Of a stretch of 17,206 nucleotides of DNA, positions 1 to 8,400 are shown in pieces. The translations under genes and the position numbers were made by a program. A model generated the notes under the pieces. It searched no databases. It was given only the letters and a program-made list of their open reading frames with translations, and was not told the DNA's origin. Numbering within the stretch: the first letter of the stretch is position 1; every line of letters begins with the position of its first letter. Origin of the DNA: CAYZXL01 sp964482435 (GTDB lineage Bacteria; Auribacterota; JABMQX01); assembly GCA_964482435.1 (NCBI GenBank), contig CAYZXL010000080.1, positions 1 through 17,206 of the forward strand, in the 5' to 3' direction.

Positions 1-725
1 GTGAATTCCATGGGGCTATAGTAGTGGATGGTCACGATGATATTCCTGTCCTCTTCGGGAAATTTCAAGTTATCGAGTTGACCGATGGTGTTGTACTGCG
101 CCGGGCCAATGACCACGGTGCGGGCCGGATTCGTCCGGCGAATTATCCCCAGCGCTTCCCGCAGAAACTCGTTCCACAACTCCGGAGTCAGCCTTCCATG
201 CGGCTCGTTGAGAATCTCGAAAAGCACCTCATTCGGTCGGTCCTTGTATCGCTCGGCGATCTGCGTCCACATCGCTAGGAAGCGATCCTTCCTGCCGAGC
301 GGATCGCGCGACATCACATTGAACTCGTGGAAATCGAGAACCGCCAGCAGCTTGTTCGCCAGAGCCTGCTCGATGGCCCAGTCGAGCGTTTTGAACCAGG
401 CGTCGCTGATCTTGTGGCTCGCGTCGGGCTCAGCGTCGCGGAAGGGATGGAGGTTGATTCTCACATGGCTGAATCCAGCGTCGCGGATCAACCGAAAATG
501 CTCGGCCTGGAAGCGCCCCCGGCCGCGGTCCCTCCATATCGGGTCATAGCCGATGATGTTCACCCCTCGGCCCAGACGTTTGTTCTGATCGAAGGCATCC
601 GCCGCGGACAACGGCTTGCCGGTCTCCACCGCCCAGGCGGAAAGCCAGGGGCCGCCAACGGTCGCCACGGCCAAAAGCATTAGCACAGTCCACCGCGCAC
701 TTGACAAGTCTCTCGGTTTATTCAT
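1..725 (-). CDS. Glycoside hydrolase family 5 (cellulase-like), secreted, N-terminal part only
   Basis: The frame reads 241 codons from the ATG at 725-723 and is still open at the left edge, so the C-terminus is missing. A signal peptide is visible at residues 11-32 (hydrophobic core TVLMLLAVATVGGPWLSA). The rest matches the (beta/alpha)8 GH5 pattern: SHVRIN (Arg89), LDFHEF (His133), FEILNEPHG with the expected acid/base Glu174 after Asn173, and IHYYSP (His234). The nucleophile Glu of strand 7 would lie beyond the window. GH5 enzymes hydrolyse beta-1,4 links in cellulose, mannan or related glycans by a retaining mechanism; subfamily and substrate cannot be told from this part. An AAGGAGA ribosome site sits about 7 bases before the start. 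The gene is well separated from its upstream neighbour and is probably transcribed on its own. Confidence 0.9.
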   Translation of the reverse strand, partial: MNKPRDLSSARWTVLMLLAVATVGGPWLSAWAVETGKPLSAADAFDQNKRLGRGVNIIGYDPIWRDRGRGRFQAEHFRLIRDAGFSHVRINLHPFRDAEPDASHKISDAWFKTLDWAIEQALANKLLAVLDFHEFNVMSRDPLGRKDRFLAMWTQIAERYKDRPNEVLFEILNEPHGRLTPELWNEFLREALGIIRRTNPARTVVIGPAQYNTIGQLDNLKFPEEDRNIIVTIHYYSPMEF

Positions 726-2239
726 TGCTCTTCTCCTTGTTGCAAGGATAGTACCGTTGCGCCTTTGCCCGAAAAGCCGATGGCTGCTCGGTCCCCCAGA
801 CGAACTTCCGAGCCTGGTTGCCATCAACGTCACCGGGGCAGATGCTACCATTGCCATCGAGGGAGATCAACGGCTTAGGCGACAGAACGCTCCCCGCGGT
901 AGATCGGCGCCCCAGAAGGTCCAGTCTCGGCAGCCCCGGCGGCGCGCACGCGATAAGTATGCTGACCGATGCACCAGATGGTTCTTCCCCTTCTCGGCCT
1001 CGACCAAGCAGACGCCTTCGCGGGTGTGGCCACCCTGCTCGCGGCTCAGAAGGCCTTGAGGCCGGGGCAGGTCCGATTAAAGTCGGTGGCGAAGCGTTTT
1101 TCGGGACGCCGCAGTCTGGCGGATCATTGTCACCTGCGGTTGTCATCCAGCACCCGGTGACCCAGAACGGTTTCGTGGCAGCCGTTCTGCTCAACGTCTG
1201 CCAAGAGCGCGAAGCCCCCCTCCCGGCCGCGGACGGCGATAAGGCATGCATGGCGAGAAAGTCCCACTTTTGTAAGCCCCCGGGGACCAATCAAACGGAG
1301 ACTGTGCTGGAATGCTATCGCACATCCTCTGCTTCCGACGCAACTATTGAGGCTTGCTCAGTCAACGCAACGCGCCATATGCCCGAAGGAGCCTGTGAGC
1401 ATAGTGGGTCCGGCGACCATCGACCAGCCTCGGCATGTTCCTTTGGCAGAGAAGTCTCAGACAGTACCGAATCGATCACCAATCGTCCGGGAAGCCAGAG
1501 GAAATGGGGCGGAAATAAGATGCCCTCTCGCATCACAAAGAAAGACCCTCGCTAATGCTCAGAAGCCTCGGCTGAGGGCCAAGAATGCAACTCCAGGATT
1601 TGCAACCACACGCGCACTCATAACAGTTGCGCATACTGCGGGCTACGATCCCGGAGAGGGCATTTCCGACATTTAACTCAACCACATGGCGTTTTCGGTT
1701 TAGGGCGCCGCACTTCAAGCATGTCGCGGGGACGGGCTCATTCAAATGGCGGGTGACACGCGAAACAGCATTCCGAAACACTGGTCGAATACTGTGGCGA
1801 AATGCTGGACCGCGAACGGTACACAAGTTATCGCGAACATGCGTGGTTTTTGCTCATGGCAAGGTTAGCGTCTGAGCCGTAACCACTCGTGGCCGATGTG
1901 CCTCGGAACAAGCAGACCGACGAGAAAGGAGAAGGAAGCCGCGATTCTCGGAGGCCGCGCGGAAATGGTAGGGCTTCGATCTGGTCTGTCTGCTTTGTGG
2001 AATGCGCCGGTGCGGCATGCAGCCGCGTCCCGCGTGAACACAGAGCCCAGGGGCGGCGATTAGCAGTCCACAGGGCTGGTCTATTCGGTTCGGACTGTTC
2101 CTTCGGAGCGGCGAGAGGTGCACGGTCCATCTCGATTGATTGCGCTTTTGCTGCTCGGTAACCTCGCCGCGACGGTTAACCGGGGCCCGACCGCAGTGCC
2201 AGCCGCGCCATGGGAAGCCGCACCTTTTCCAGCAGTCGG
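726..2239. other. Gene-poor 1.5 kb region upstream of the GH5 gene
   Basis: I find no convincing gene here on either strand. A 190-codon minus-strand frame (1290-718) starts at TTG, has no recognisable domain and runs 8 bases into the GH5 start. Near its end it has a short DVDGN-like stretch that could be chance or a dockerin-like remnant. A 97-codon minus-strand frame (1826-1533) holds a CLKCG and a later CYECACGC, spaced like a zinc ribbon, but lacks a supporting ribosome site or other family features. The long plus-strand frame at 818-1555 has no domain and low-complexity composition. The region may hold decayed coding DNA like that directly next to it at 2240-2783. Confidence 0.5.
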
Positions 2240-2783
2240 TCAGCGGGTGCTTGATGAGTCATCGCCGAATCGGCAGCCGGGCTTAAACATCCGTTTCCAG
2301 ATGAGGCTCGCCCAATATACTTGGGCGCCCACAGATAGGTCGAGGACTATCCCGCCGTGGTGGCAGAGGACCAACGGCACGACATCGCCAAATAGGTTTA
2401 CCTGCCGGGGCCTCTAATCACGATAGAGCGTGCACACAGACGGGTCCCAGCCGCTCGGAATCAGGAGTGGACAGAACTCGTACCCGCAGCTGCACGGAAG
2501 CTTTGGATCAGCGCAATACTGCGTCGTATAGCCCGGATCGTTGGGGCGGAAAAGGGCGTCGCCCCTCGGGCAGTCCGGAACTGAGCGCGAAAGCCACTCC
2601 GGCCCCCTTCCCCCTTGTCCTTCTCGCATTTCTTGACGGCCGCGCACATTTTGCGAAGATTGTCTGCCCAGGGCCCCATCCCGCTGAAGGTCTGCACGTC
2701 CCTTTCGGGTATCTCGGATTTACGTTTGTTCACTTCGACAGAAGGCGCCGTTTGCTTCTCCGCCTTGGGGTTGGAGGAGCGGG
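2240..2783 (-). pseudogene. Decayed fourth copy of the C-terminal repeat module of the upstream PD40 protein
   Basis: Directly after the TAA of the 819-aa gene, the minus strand still encodes a recognisable further module, but spread over three states. From about 2755 to 2612 one frame reads EVNKRKSEIPE, then AAVKKCEKDKGE. Near 2605 a single-base shift within a G-rich run moves to another frame, reading PEWLSRSVPDCPRGDALF, then YCADPKLPCSCGYEF and IPSGWDPSVCTLYRD. A TAG at 2416-2414 stands where the intact copies have Trp of YRDWK. Past it the same frame continues RPRQVNLFGDVVPLVLCHH and DLSVGAQVYWASLIW to FGDD, then TGA at 2242-2240. A second frame change separates this from the live gene near 2785. 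Two frame changes, a nonsense codon and lost conserved residues (CPND to RPND, CHHH to CHH) point to real decay. Confidence 0.85.
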
Positions 2784-5243
2784 TTATTCCAATGCCCGCT
2801 CGTCGCCGGGCTGATAACCGGACTTGAACGTGTGCTCCCACCAGAGCTCAGTCCAATATATGGCGCCTCCAACGGAGAAATTGAGATGCTTCTCGTGATG
2901 ATGACAGCGCACCAGAGGCACAACATCACCAAACAGCCTCATCTGCTCGGTCTTCCAGTCGCGGAACGTACCGGGCCCGGTGGGGGTCAGCGAAAACTCG
3001 TAGTTGTAGCTGCAAGGAAGTTTTGGGTCCACGCAGGTCATGGTTGTGTAGGTCCTATCGTTTGGGCAAAGCAACACTTCCTTGCTCAGGTAGTCGGCGA
3101 CGAGGTCCGACAGCCAATCGGGCAACTTGCCCTTTTCCTTCTCGTATTTCTTGACCGCTTCACCAATCTTCCGGAGTTTCTCCGCGCACGCCTTCATTTC
3201 GTCGGGGATTTGGCGATTCTCTTCGGGAATCTCGAACTTCCGTTTCGGCACTCCAGCAGGGGGTACAGGTTCTACCTTAGCCTCCGGGGCGGCGGCAGGC
3301 GCCTCCTCCACTTTTTGCTCGTCGCCAAAACGGTAGTCGGGATTAAACATCCATTCCCAGTTGAGGTCTCCCCAGTAGATTTGGCCGCCCACGGATACAT
3401 TGATAACTCTTTCGCCGTGGTGGTGGCAGCGCACCAATGGCACGATGTCCCCAAACAGTTTTACCTGCCGGGGCTTCCAATCCCGATAGAGCGAGCGGCC
3501 GCTCGGGTCCCAACCGCTCGGGACCTGTGCAGAGGAGAACTCGTACCCGTAGCTGCACGCAAGTTTCGGGTCGGGCGAGTACGGCGCCTTGTGCTCTGCA
3601 TCGTTCGGACAAAAGAGCGTTTCGTTGCTCAAGTAATCGGGGACCAGCTCCGATAGCCAATCGGGCAACTTCCCCTTTTCCTTCTCGTATTTCTTGATTG
3701 CCTCGCTAATCACGCGGAGTTTCTCCGCGCAAGCCTTCATTTTCTCAGGGATTTGCAGGTTCTGTTCGGGAATCTCGAACTTACGTTTAGGAGCCTGGCC
3801 GGGGGCTGGAGCGACCTTCTCCGCCCTTTGCTCATCGCCGAACCGATAGTCAGGGATGAACATCCGTTCCCAGATCAGCGGGCCCCAGTAGATTTGCCCA
3901 CCGACGGACAACTGCAGATGTTTTGCGCCGTGATGATGACAACTCACCGTGGGCACCACATCGCCAAAAAGTTTCACCTGTCCGGTTTTCCACTCTCTAT
4001 AAAGCGTCCGGCCGCTCGGGTCCCAGTAGCTGGGAATTGGAATCGGGGAGAAGGAATAGCCGTAGCTGCACGGAATCTTGGGGTCGGGGGCGTAGGGCGA
4101 CTTGTGGTCTGAATCGTTCGGGCAGAACAAGGTATCGGCGCCCAGGTAGTCAGGAACAAGATCGGACAGCCAATTCGGTAGCTCGCCCTTGTCTTTGCAG
4201 TACTTCTGTAAAGCACCATGGATCCTTCGAAAATTCTCGGCGCAGGCCTGCATCTCTTCGGGGATTCGCAGGTTTTCTTCGGGAACTGCGAGCTTCCGTG
4301 CCGCAACCTTAACCGAAGGCGGGGTCTCCTCCTTCACTTCCGCAGCAGCGGCCGGAACTTTGCCTTTCAGCGTTTCCACCTTCGCGACCCACACCTCGAG
4401 CGGCTCCGCCATGGTATCGTGGACCATGAATTTCCCGTCGGGAGACCACGCCGGCCGGCTCCAGTTGCCAGGAATAAGAACCTCCGGCTCTTTTTCGAGC
4501 GAGGCATCAATCGCGCGAAGACCCATGCCTGAACCGAAGAATCCTCCGTAAGCGATTTTCTTTCCGTCCGGGGACCATCCGCCGCAGAATCCCCTCATCT
4601 CCATGGACTTGTTTCTGGTTTTGCTGCCGTCCATTGACGTGATGCACAATCCGCCCGGCCCAACGTAGGCAATCTCCTTTCCATCCGGCGATGGACGGGG
4701 ATACATGTAGCGGATGTCGAGCACTTTTTCCCTTTGCCGCTGCCCCTGCGCGATCCCCATTTTGTAAACAGCGCGGTCTCGACGCGAATGGTAGATAACA
4801 GATTTGCTGTCCGGCATCCAGTAAACCGATCCGCCCTCATCTAAGAAGTCAGGCTCGCCCTTTCCATCGGCGCTCACCAGCCACACCGATTCGCCAAATC
4901 CTCGTTCTCCTTCTCTCAGGTAGGCAATCCATTTCCCATCCGGCGACCACCAGGAGTCTTTTCCATCGGCGGTTATCCGCTGCGTTCTGCCCGTCCCGTC
5001 AAGCGTGAGAACGGAAATTCCTCCCGCAGAATCCCCGCCGCCGGGATTTCTCGTATAAGCGATCTTTGTTCCGTCCGGCGACCAGCATGCCTGCGATGCT
5101 TCGGAGACCAATCGCACGGGTTGCTCGATGGTCTTCAGAAAGGCTTCCACCGCCTCTTTTTGTCCATCCTCCGCTTGTGCCGTCGGAAAGGCCTGCCAGC
5201 AGAGCGCAACCGCCAAGAGAAAGACGCACGATACTCGCTTCAT
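2784..5243 (-). CDS. Secreted protein with TolB/PD40-like beta-propeller and three tandem C-terminal modules
   Basis: The protein has 819 aa from the ATG at 5243-5241. This start is preferred over an in-frame ATG 45 bases upstream because AGGAGGGG lies just before it and a clear signal peptide follows (MKRVSCVFLLAVALCW, cleavage near AQA-ED). Residues 48-290 hold six WSPDG-type motifs (for example WSPDGTKIAY, WSPDGKWIAY, SPDGKEIAY), typical of a six-bladed TolB/PD40 propeller, which usually binds proteins or ligands outside the cytoplasm. Residues 320-819 are three modules of about 150 aa joined by Pro/Ala linkers. Each reads as a helix with a YxKxKGxLPxWLSDLVPxYL pattern, CPND, DPKxxCSYGYxFS, LFGDVVPxVxCHHH and a VGGxIYW end. 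The pattern recalls the soluble head of type II pseudopilins and the H-X9-DG prepilin-like proteins of planctomycetes, without the N-terminal pilin helix. Molecular role unknown. The gene lies 234 bases downstream of the M56 gene on the same strand and may be read from it. Confidence 0.85.
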   Translation of the reverse strand: MKRVSCVFLLAVALCWQAFPTAQAEDGQKEAVEAFLKTIEQPVRLVSEASQACWSPDGTKIAYTRNPGGGDSAGGISVLTLDGTGRTQRITADGKDSWWSPDGKWIAYLREGERGFGESVWLVSADGKGEPDFLDEGGSVYWMPDSKSVIYHSRRDRAVYKMGIAQGQRQREKVLDIRYMYPRPSPDGKEIAYVGPGGLCITSMDGSKTRNKSMEMRGFCGGWSPDGKKIAYGGFFGSGMGLRAIDASLEKEPEVLIPGNWSRPAWSPDGKFMVHDTMAEPLEVWVAKVETLKGKVPAAAAEVKEETPPSVKVAARKLAVPEENLRIPEEMQACAENFRRIHGALQKYCKDKGELPNWLSDLVPDYLGADTLFCPNDSDHKSPYAPDPKIPCSYGYSFSPIPIPSYWDPSGRTLYREWKTGQVKLFGDVVPTVSCHHHGAKHLQLSVGGQIYWGPLIWERMFIPDYRFGDEQRAEKVAPAPGQAPKRKFEIPEQNLQIPEKMKACAEKLRVISEAIKKYEKEKGKLPDWLSELVPDYLSNETLFCPNDAEHKAPYSPDPKLACSYGYEFSSAQVPSGWDPSGRSLYRDWKPRQVKLFGDIVPLVRCHHHGERVINVSVGGQIYWGDLNWEWMFNPDYRFGDEQKVEEAPAAAPEAKVEPVPPAGVPKRKFEIPEENRQIPDEMKACAEKLRKIGEAVKKYEKEKGKLPDWLSDLVADYLSKEVLLCPNDRTYTTMTCVDPKLPCSYNYEFSLTPTGPGTFRDWKTEQMRLFGDVVPLVRCHHHEKHLNFSVGGAIYWTELWWEHTFKSGYQPGDERALE
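2799..3239 (-). repeat. Repeat module 3 of the PD40 protein
   Basis: Residues 669-815, from RKFEIPEENRQIP to GYQPGDE. It is shorter than module 2: the SGWDPSG segment is replaced by TPTGPGTFRDWK. The stop codon follows the module by four residues, where modules 1 and 2 continue into a Pro/Ala linker. That fits truncation by a frameshift just before the decayed fourth copy. Confidence 0.8.
3318..3782 (-). repeat. Repeat module 2 of the PD40 protein
   Basis: Residues 488-642, from RKFEIPEQNLQIPE to YRFGDEQ. It keeps the full set of marks: CPND, VPSGWDPSGRSLYRDWK, LVRCHHHG and VGGQIYWG. It shares long stretches with modules 1 and 3 at protein level and similar DNA, so the array grew by tandem duplication of about 0.5 kb units. 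Confidence 0.8.
3834..4286 (-). repeat. Repeat module 1 of the PD40 protein
   Basis: Residues 320-470 of the 819-aa protein, from VPEENLRIPEE to YRFGDEQ. It is the most diverged of the intact copies (TVSCHHHGAKH, with IPSYWDPSGRTLYREWK) and directly follows the propeller linker. Confidence 0.8.
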
Positions 5244-5345
5244 GGTTTCCCCTCCTGTTTTTGTAACCACTGTTAGCTCAGTTTCCAAAAGACTTCTTTA
5301 TTCGCGGCCGGAGTGGCTTGATCCACCGCGGCGCGAAATCTCGAG

Positions 5346-5393
5346 CGGAAAGCCATCGCCCTGTGCTTCCCGCAACGCCCGTTCGGCTTTCCG
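5346..5393. other. Inverted repeat between the M56 gene and the PD40 gene
   Basis: A perfect 9-base inverted repeat (CGGAAAGCC at 5346-5354 and GGCTTTCCG at 5385-5393) with a 30-base loop lies in the 234-base gap between two genes of the same strand. The long loop and the lack of a following T-run argue against a classical intrinsic terminator. It could be an mRNA structure between the two genes or chance. Confidence 0.25.
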
Positions 5394-5477
5394 ACACTTA
5401 CCCACGTCTTATCAGATGTCGAACATTCTCGCACGGCGCGCCATATCCCACCGCGATAACCCGCCGAAGTCTCGTCG

Positions 5478-8400
5478 TCAAATGCCCTTTACCTCAATTC
5501 CTTTCTCCTTCAAAGTGGTCAGGTACCGCTCAGCTATCAATCGTTTAAGCGCCACACCGTCCATGTCCGCCGCGCTCGGAAAGTCACGGAGGACTTTCTG
5601 GAACATTTCCACCGCTCCCTTGTATTCCTCAGCCACAAAATCAGCCGCCCCCAGCCCATAATATCCGATAGCCGATAGCGGCCCGCTTTTGCCAGCTTTC
5701 GCTTCCGCGAAGCGCTCGATCAAAAGCTTCGCCGTCTTCTTTGCCCCGACCTGGTCCTTCTCCTGAATCTGAAGCTGGAGGGCAAAAACGGCGCCATAAG
5801 GCGTGAAGCTCTCCTTCGGAAACTTCTCTACGCCCTTGAGGAACGCCTGAATCGCCCTGGGATTATCCTTGTCGTCTCGCATCAACGTGTGGGCTATGAG
5901 GTACAACTGGCGGCTGTTCATCTTGTCATAATTCTTGGGGTCTTTCTGCTCAGCAATGAGATCATCGAGGAACTTCAGGTCAATCCCCTTCGCCTTCAGC
6001 TTATCGTAGAACCACCTTTTGGCCCTCAGCGACATCAGCGCGTCCCCCATCCGATGCCCGGTAGAGTACGGGTACTTCTCGACGAGGGCCTTCAAAGCCT
6101 GACCCGCCTTCTCGTACTGTTCTATATCGCAGTAGAGGCTCGTGAGGTAGAAATACGCGTACCCCCCGACCTCAACCCCGTTGCCGTACCTGTGATGCCC
6201 GAACTTCTCCGCAGCCAATTTCAGGCTTTCCTCAGCTCCCTTGTAGTCCTTGATGGACAATTGGAGTTGACCCATATAGACAGCCGCGCAGCCCGCCCTC
6301 TGGCTCTCGGGGAATTTATCTATTAGAGTGCGCCACGCCTGAAGCGCCTCCTTCGCCTTTCCCTGGTCCCTAAGGCTGCTCCCCTCGTCATACAGTCCTT
6401 CCGCCGTTGTCCCGCGGGGCACGTAAACCTCCTGCTTGCTTTTCGTCGGAGCTGGGGCAGGGGGCGCCGGCTTCTCCTCCTTCGCGGTGCTGCTCTCCGT
6501 CGAACTTTCGGTCTCCGCCGTCACCGCCACCAACCACGGCGCGCACTCCGTACTCAAGGACGTGAAATCAATCGTCGTCACAAGCTTATCGGGATGCGGG
6601 TTCTCCCATGCCATCCTGTAGAGACGAATGCTTCCCTGGGCAAGACTCCATGCCAGCTCGTTCCTTCCGGTCCACGCCACCCTCGCCCCCGATACTTCCC
6701 ATGACTGCCCCGGAAATACCCACCAATCTCTCAGATGCACACCGTAAACCACCGGAATTTCTGCCCTCGCTCCGTCCTCGTAATGAACAGTGTAACTGCC
6801 GATTTGTGTCCCCTCGGGCTGTGACCAGCAGGTTGCGTGCAGGAAGTGGAGCTTCTTGCACTTCAGGCCTGCCCTGATACCTTCGACCTTTTCGGGAAGG
6901 TTCTGGTCCTCTCGCCTGGCCCCCCTCAGCCAGATGATTCCTTTCCCGACCCAGAAATGAACGCCTTCAAGCTGGTGCTCTCCCTGGGCAATTGTCAGGT
7001 CGTCGCCCGGCTTGTCATGGAACGATGTCATCGGCGCATTCAAATGCGGCGCAAGGTTGATGAAGACTTCCGCCTCCCTCCTGAGCGCAACCGCCGGCGC
7101 CGGGGCAGCCGCCTCGGCAGTCACGGGTGCCGCACGCGGCCCCACATCCCACAGCCTCAGCACCTTGTCGTGGCATGCCGTGGCGAGCTTTGTCCCGTCG
7201 GGAGAGAACGCCACCTGGTCAACGTTACCCTCGTGTCCGGCAAAAGTGCGAATCTCCTTCCCGGTCGCCAGGTCCCATACCTTGGCTGTCATTTCGTAAC
7301 TTCCCCCGGTGGCAATCTTCGTCTCATCCGGCGAAAATGCGCAAGACCAGACCACCGTGCTATGGCCAGAGAAGGTGCGAATCTCCTCCCCGGTTTCGAC
7401 GTTCCACAACTTTGCTGTCTGGTCGGTGCTTGCCGTGAGCAGCTTCTTCCCGTCTCGCGAAAACCTGGCCGCGTGCACTGGCCCGCTATGGCCAGAGAAG
7501 CTGCGAATTTGCTGGCCCGTCTCCACGTCCCACAGCCTGACCGTCCCGTCATAGCCTGCCGTTACGACCTTCGCGCCATCCGGCGAAAACTCTGCCCAAT
7601 CAACACACTGAGTGTGGCCGGACAAGGTGCGAATCTCATTTCCGGTTGTTGCATCCCACAGCTTCGCCGTCCCGTCCCAGCATGACGTCACGACCTTCGT
7701 CCCGTCGGGCGAAAGCCCCGCCTGCTCAACAGAATCCCTGTGCCCGGAGAACGTTCGAATTACTTCAGCCGTTGCGGCGTCCCACAATTTCGCGGTGGAA
7801 TCCCAGCTTCCCGTCACTATCCGCTTGCCATCGGGCGAGAAAACCACTGAAGCCACCTTCGCGGCATGTCCCGGATACGAACGAATTTCCTCCCCGGTTT
7901 TCACGTCCCACAACTTCAGTGTTCCGTCTGCGCTCCCCGCGAGGAGTCCTTTCCCATCCGGCGAAAATGCGACACAATAAACCTCGTCCGGGTAGCGGAT
8001 GGCCCAGATCGGCGTGGCCACCGGAGACTCAACCGCAGTGGAAGGTTTCCGTTGCTCCTTTAGCCCTGGCAAGTATGCAGGTGTCTTGGACCCCGCGAGC
8101 AACAGCTCATATGGCTCCCGATGTCTGAGGATTCTGACGATGACGTTGTTGTCGAGGACCCAGAAATCGGTGACGTGCCCGGCTCGTTTCTTGTACCAGG
8201 TGTCGCCTGTGGTGAGCTGTGTCAGAACAATGTGATTTGCCTCGAAGACCCCCGCGGGAACGCTGACCTCCTCCTTCCCCTTGTTCTCGACGCGGAACGT
8301 ATAGCTCGCCATCCCCTTGCCCGAATTATCCCAGTCGTAAGCACTGACCTCCTTTGATTCCCCTTTGTTCAGCGCGAACGACCTCAGCAAAATGTTGGCG

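Noticed and set aside
718..1290. 190-codon minus-strand open frame just upstream of GH5
   Set aside because: TTG start without a good ribosome site, composition unlike the real genes, no recognisable domain, and it overlaps the GH5 start; kept only as a note in the gene-poor region.
818..1555. 245-codon plus-strand open frame
   Set aside because: Arg/Pro/Ser/Gly-rich with no domain, no ribosome site, and opposite to all other genes; looks like a chance frame in GC-rich DNA.
2832..3656. 274-codon plus-strand open frame
   Set aside because: Lies fully antisense to the repeat modules of the PD40 protein; its openness reflects the codon use of the real gene.
5346..5393. Rho-independent terminator after the M56-WD40-TPR gene
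   Set aside because: The 9-base stem has a 30-base loop and no T-run on the transcribed strand, so it is listed only as an inverted repeat.
6837..7685. 282-codon plus-strand open frame with repeating pattern
   Set aside because: Antisense to the WD40 repeats; the internal repetition is just the mirror of the propeller blades.
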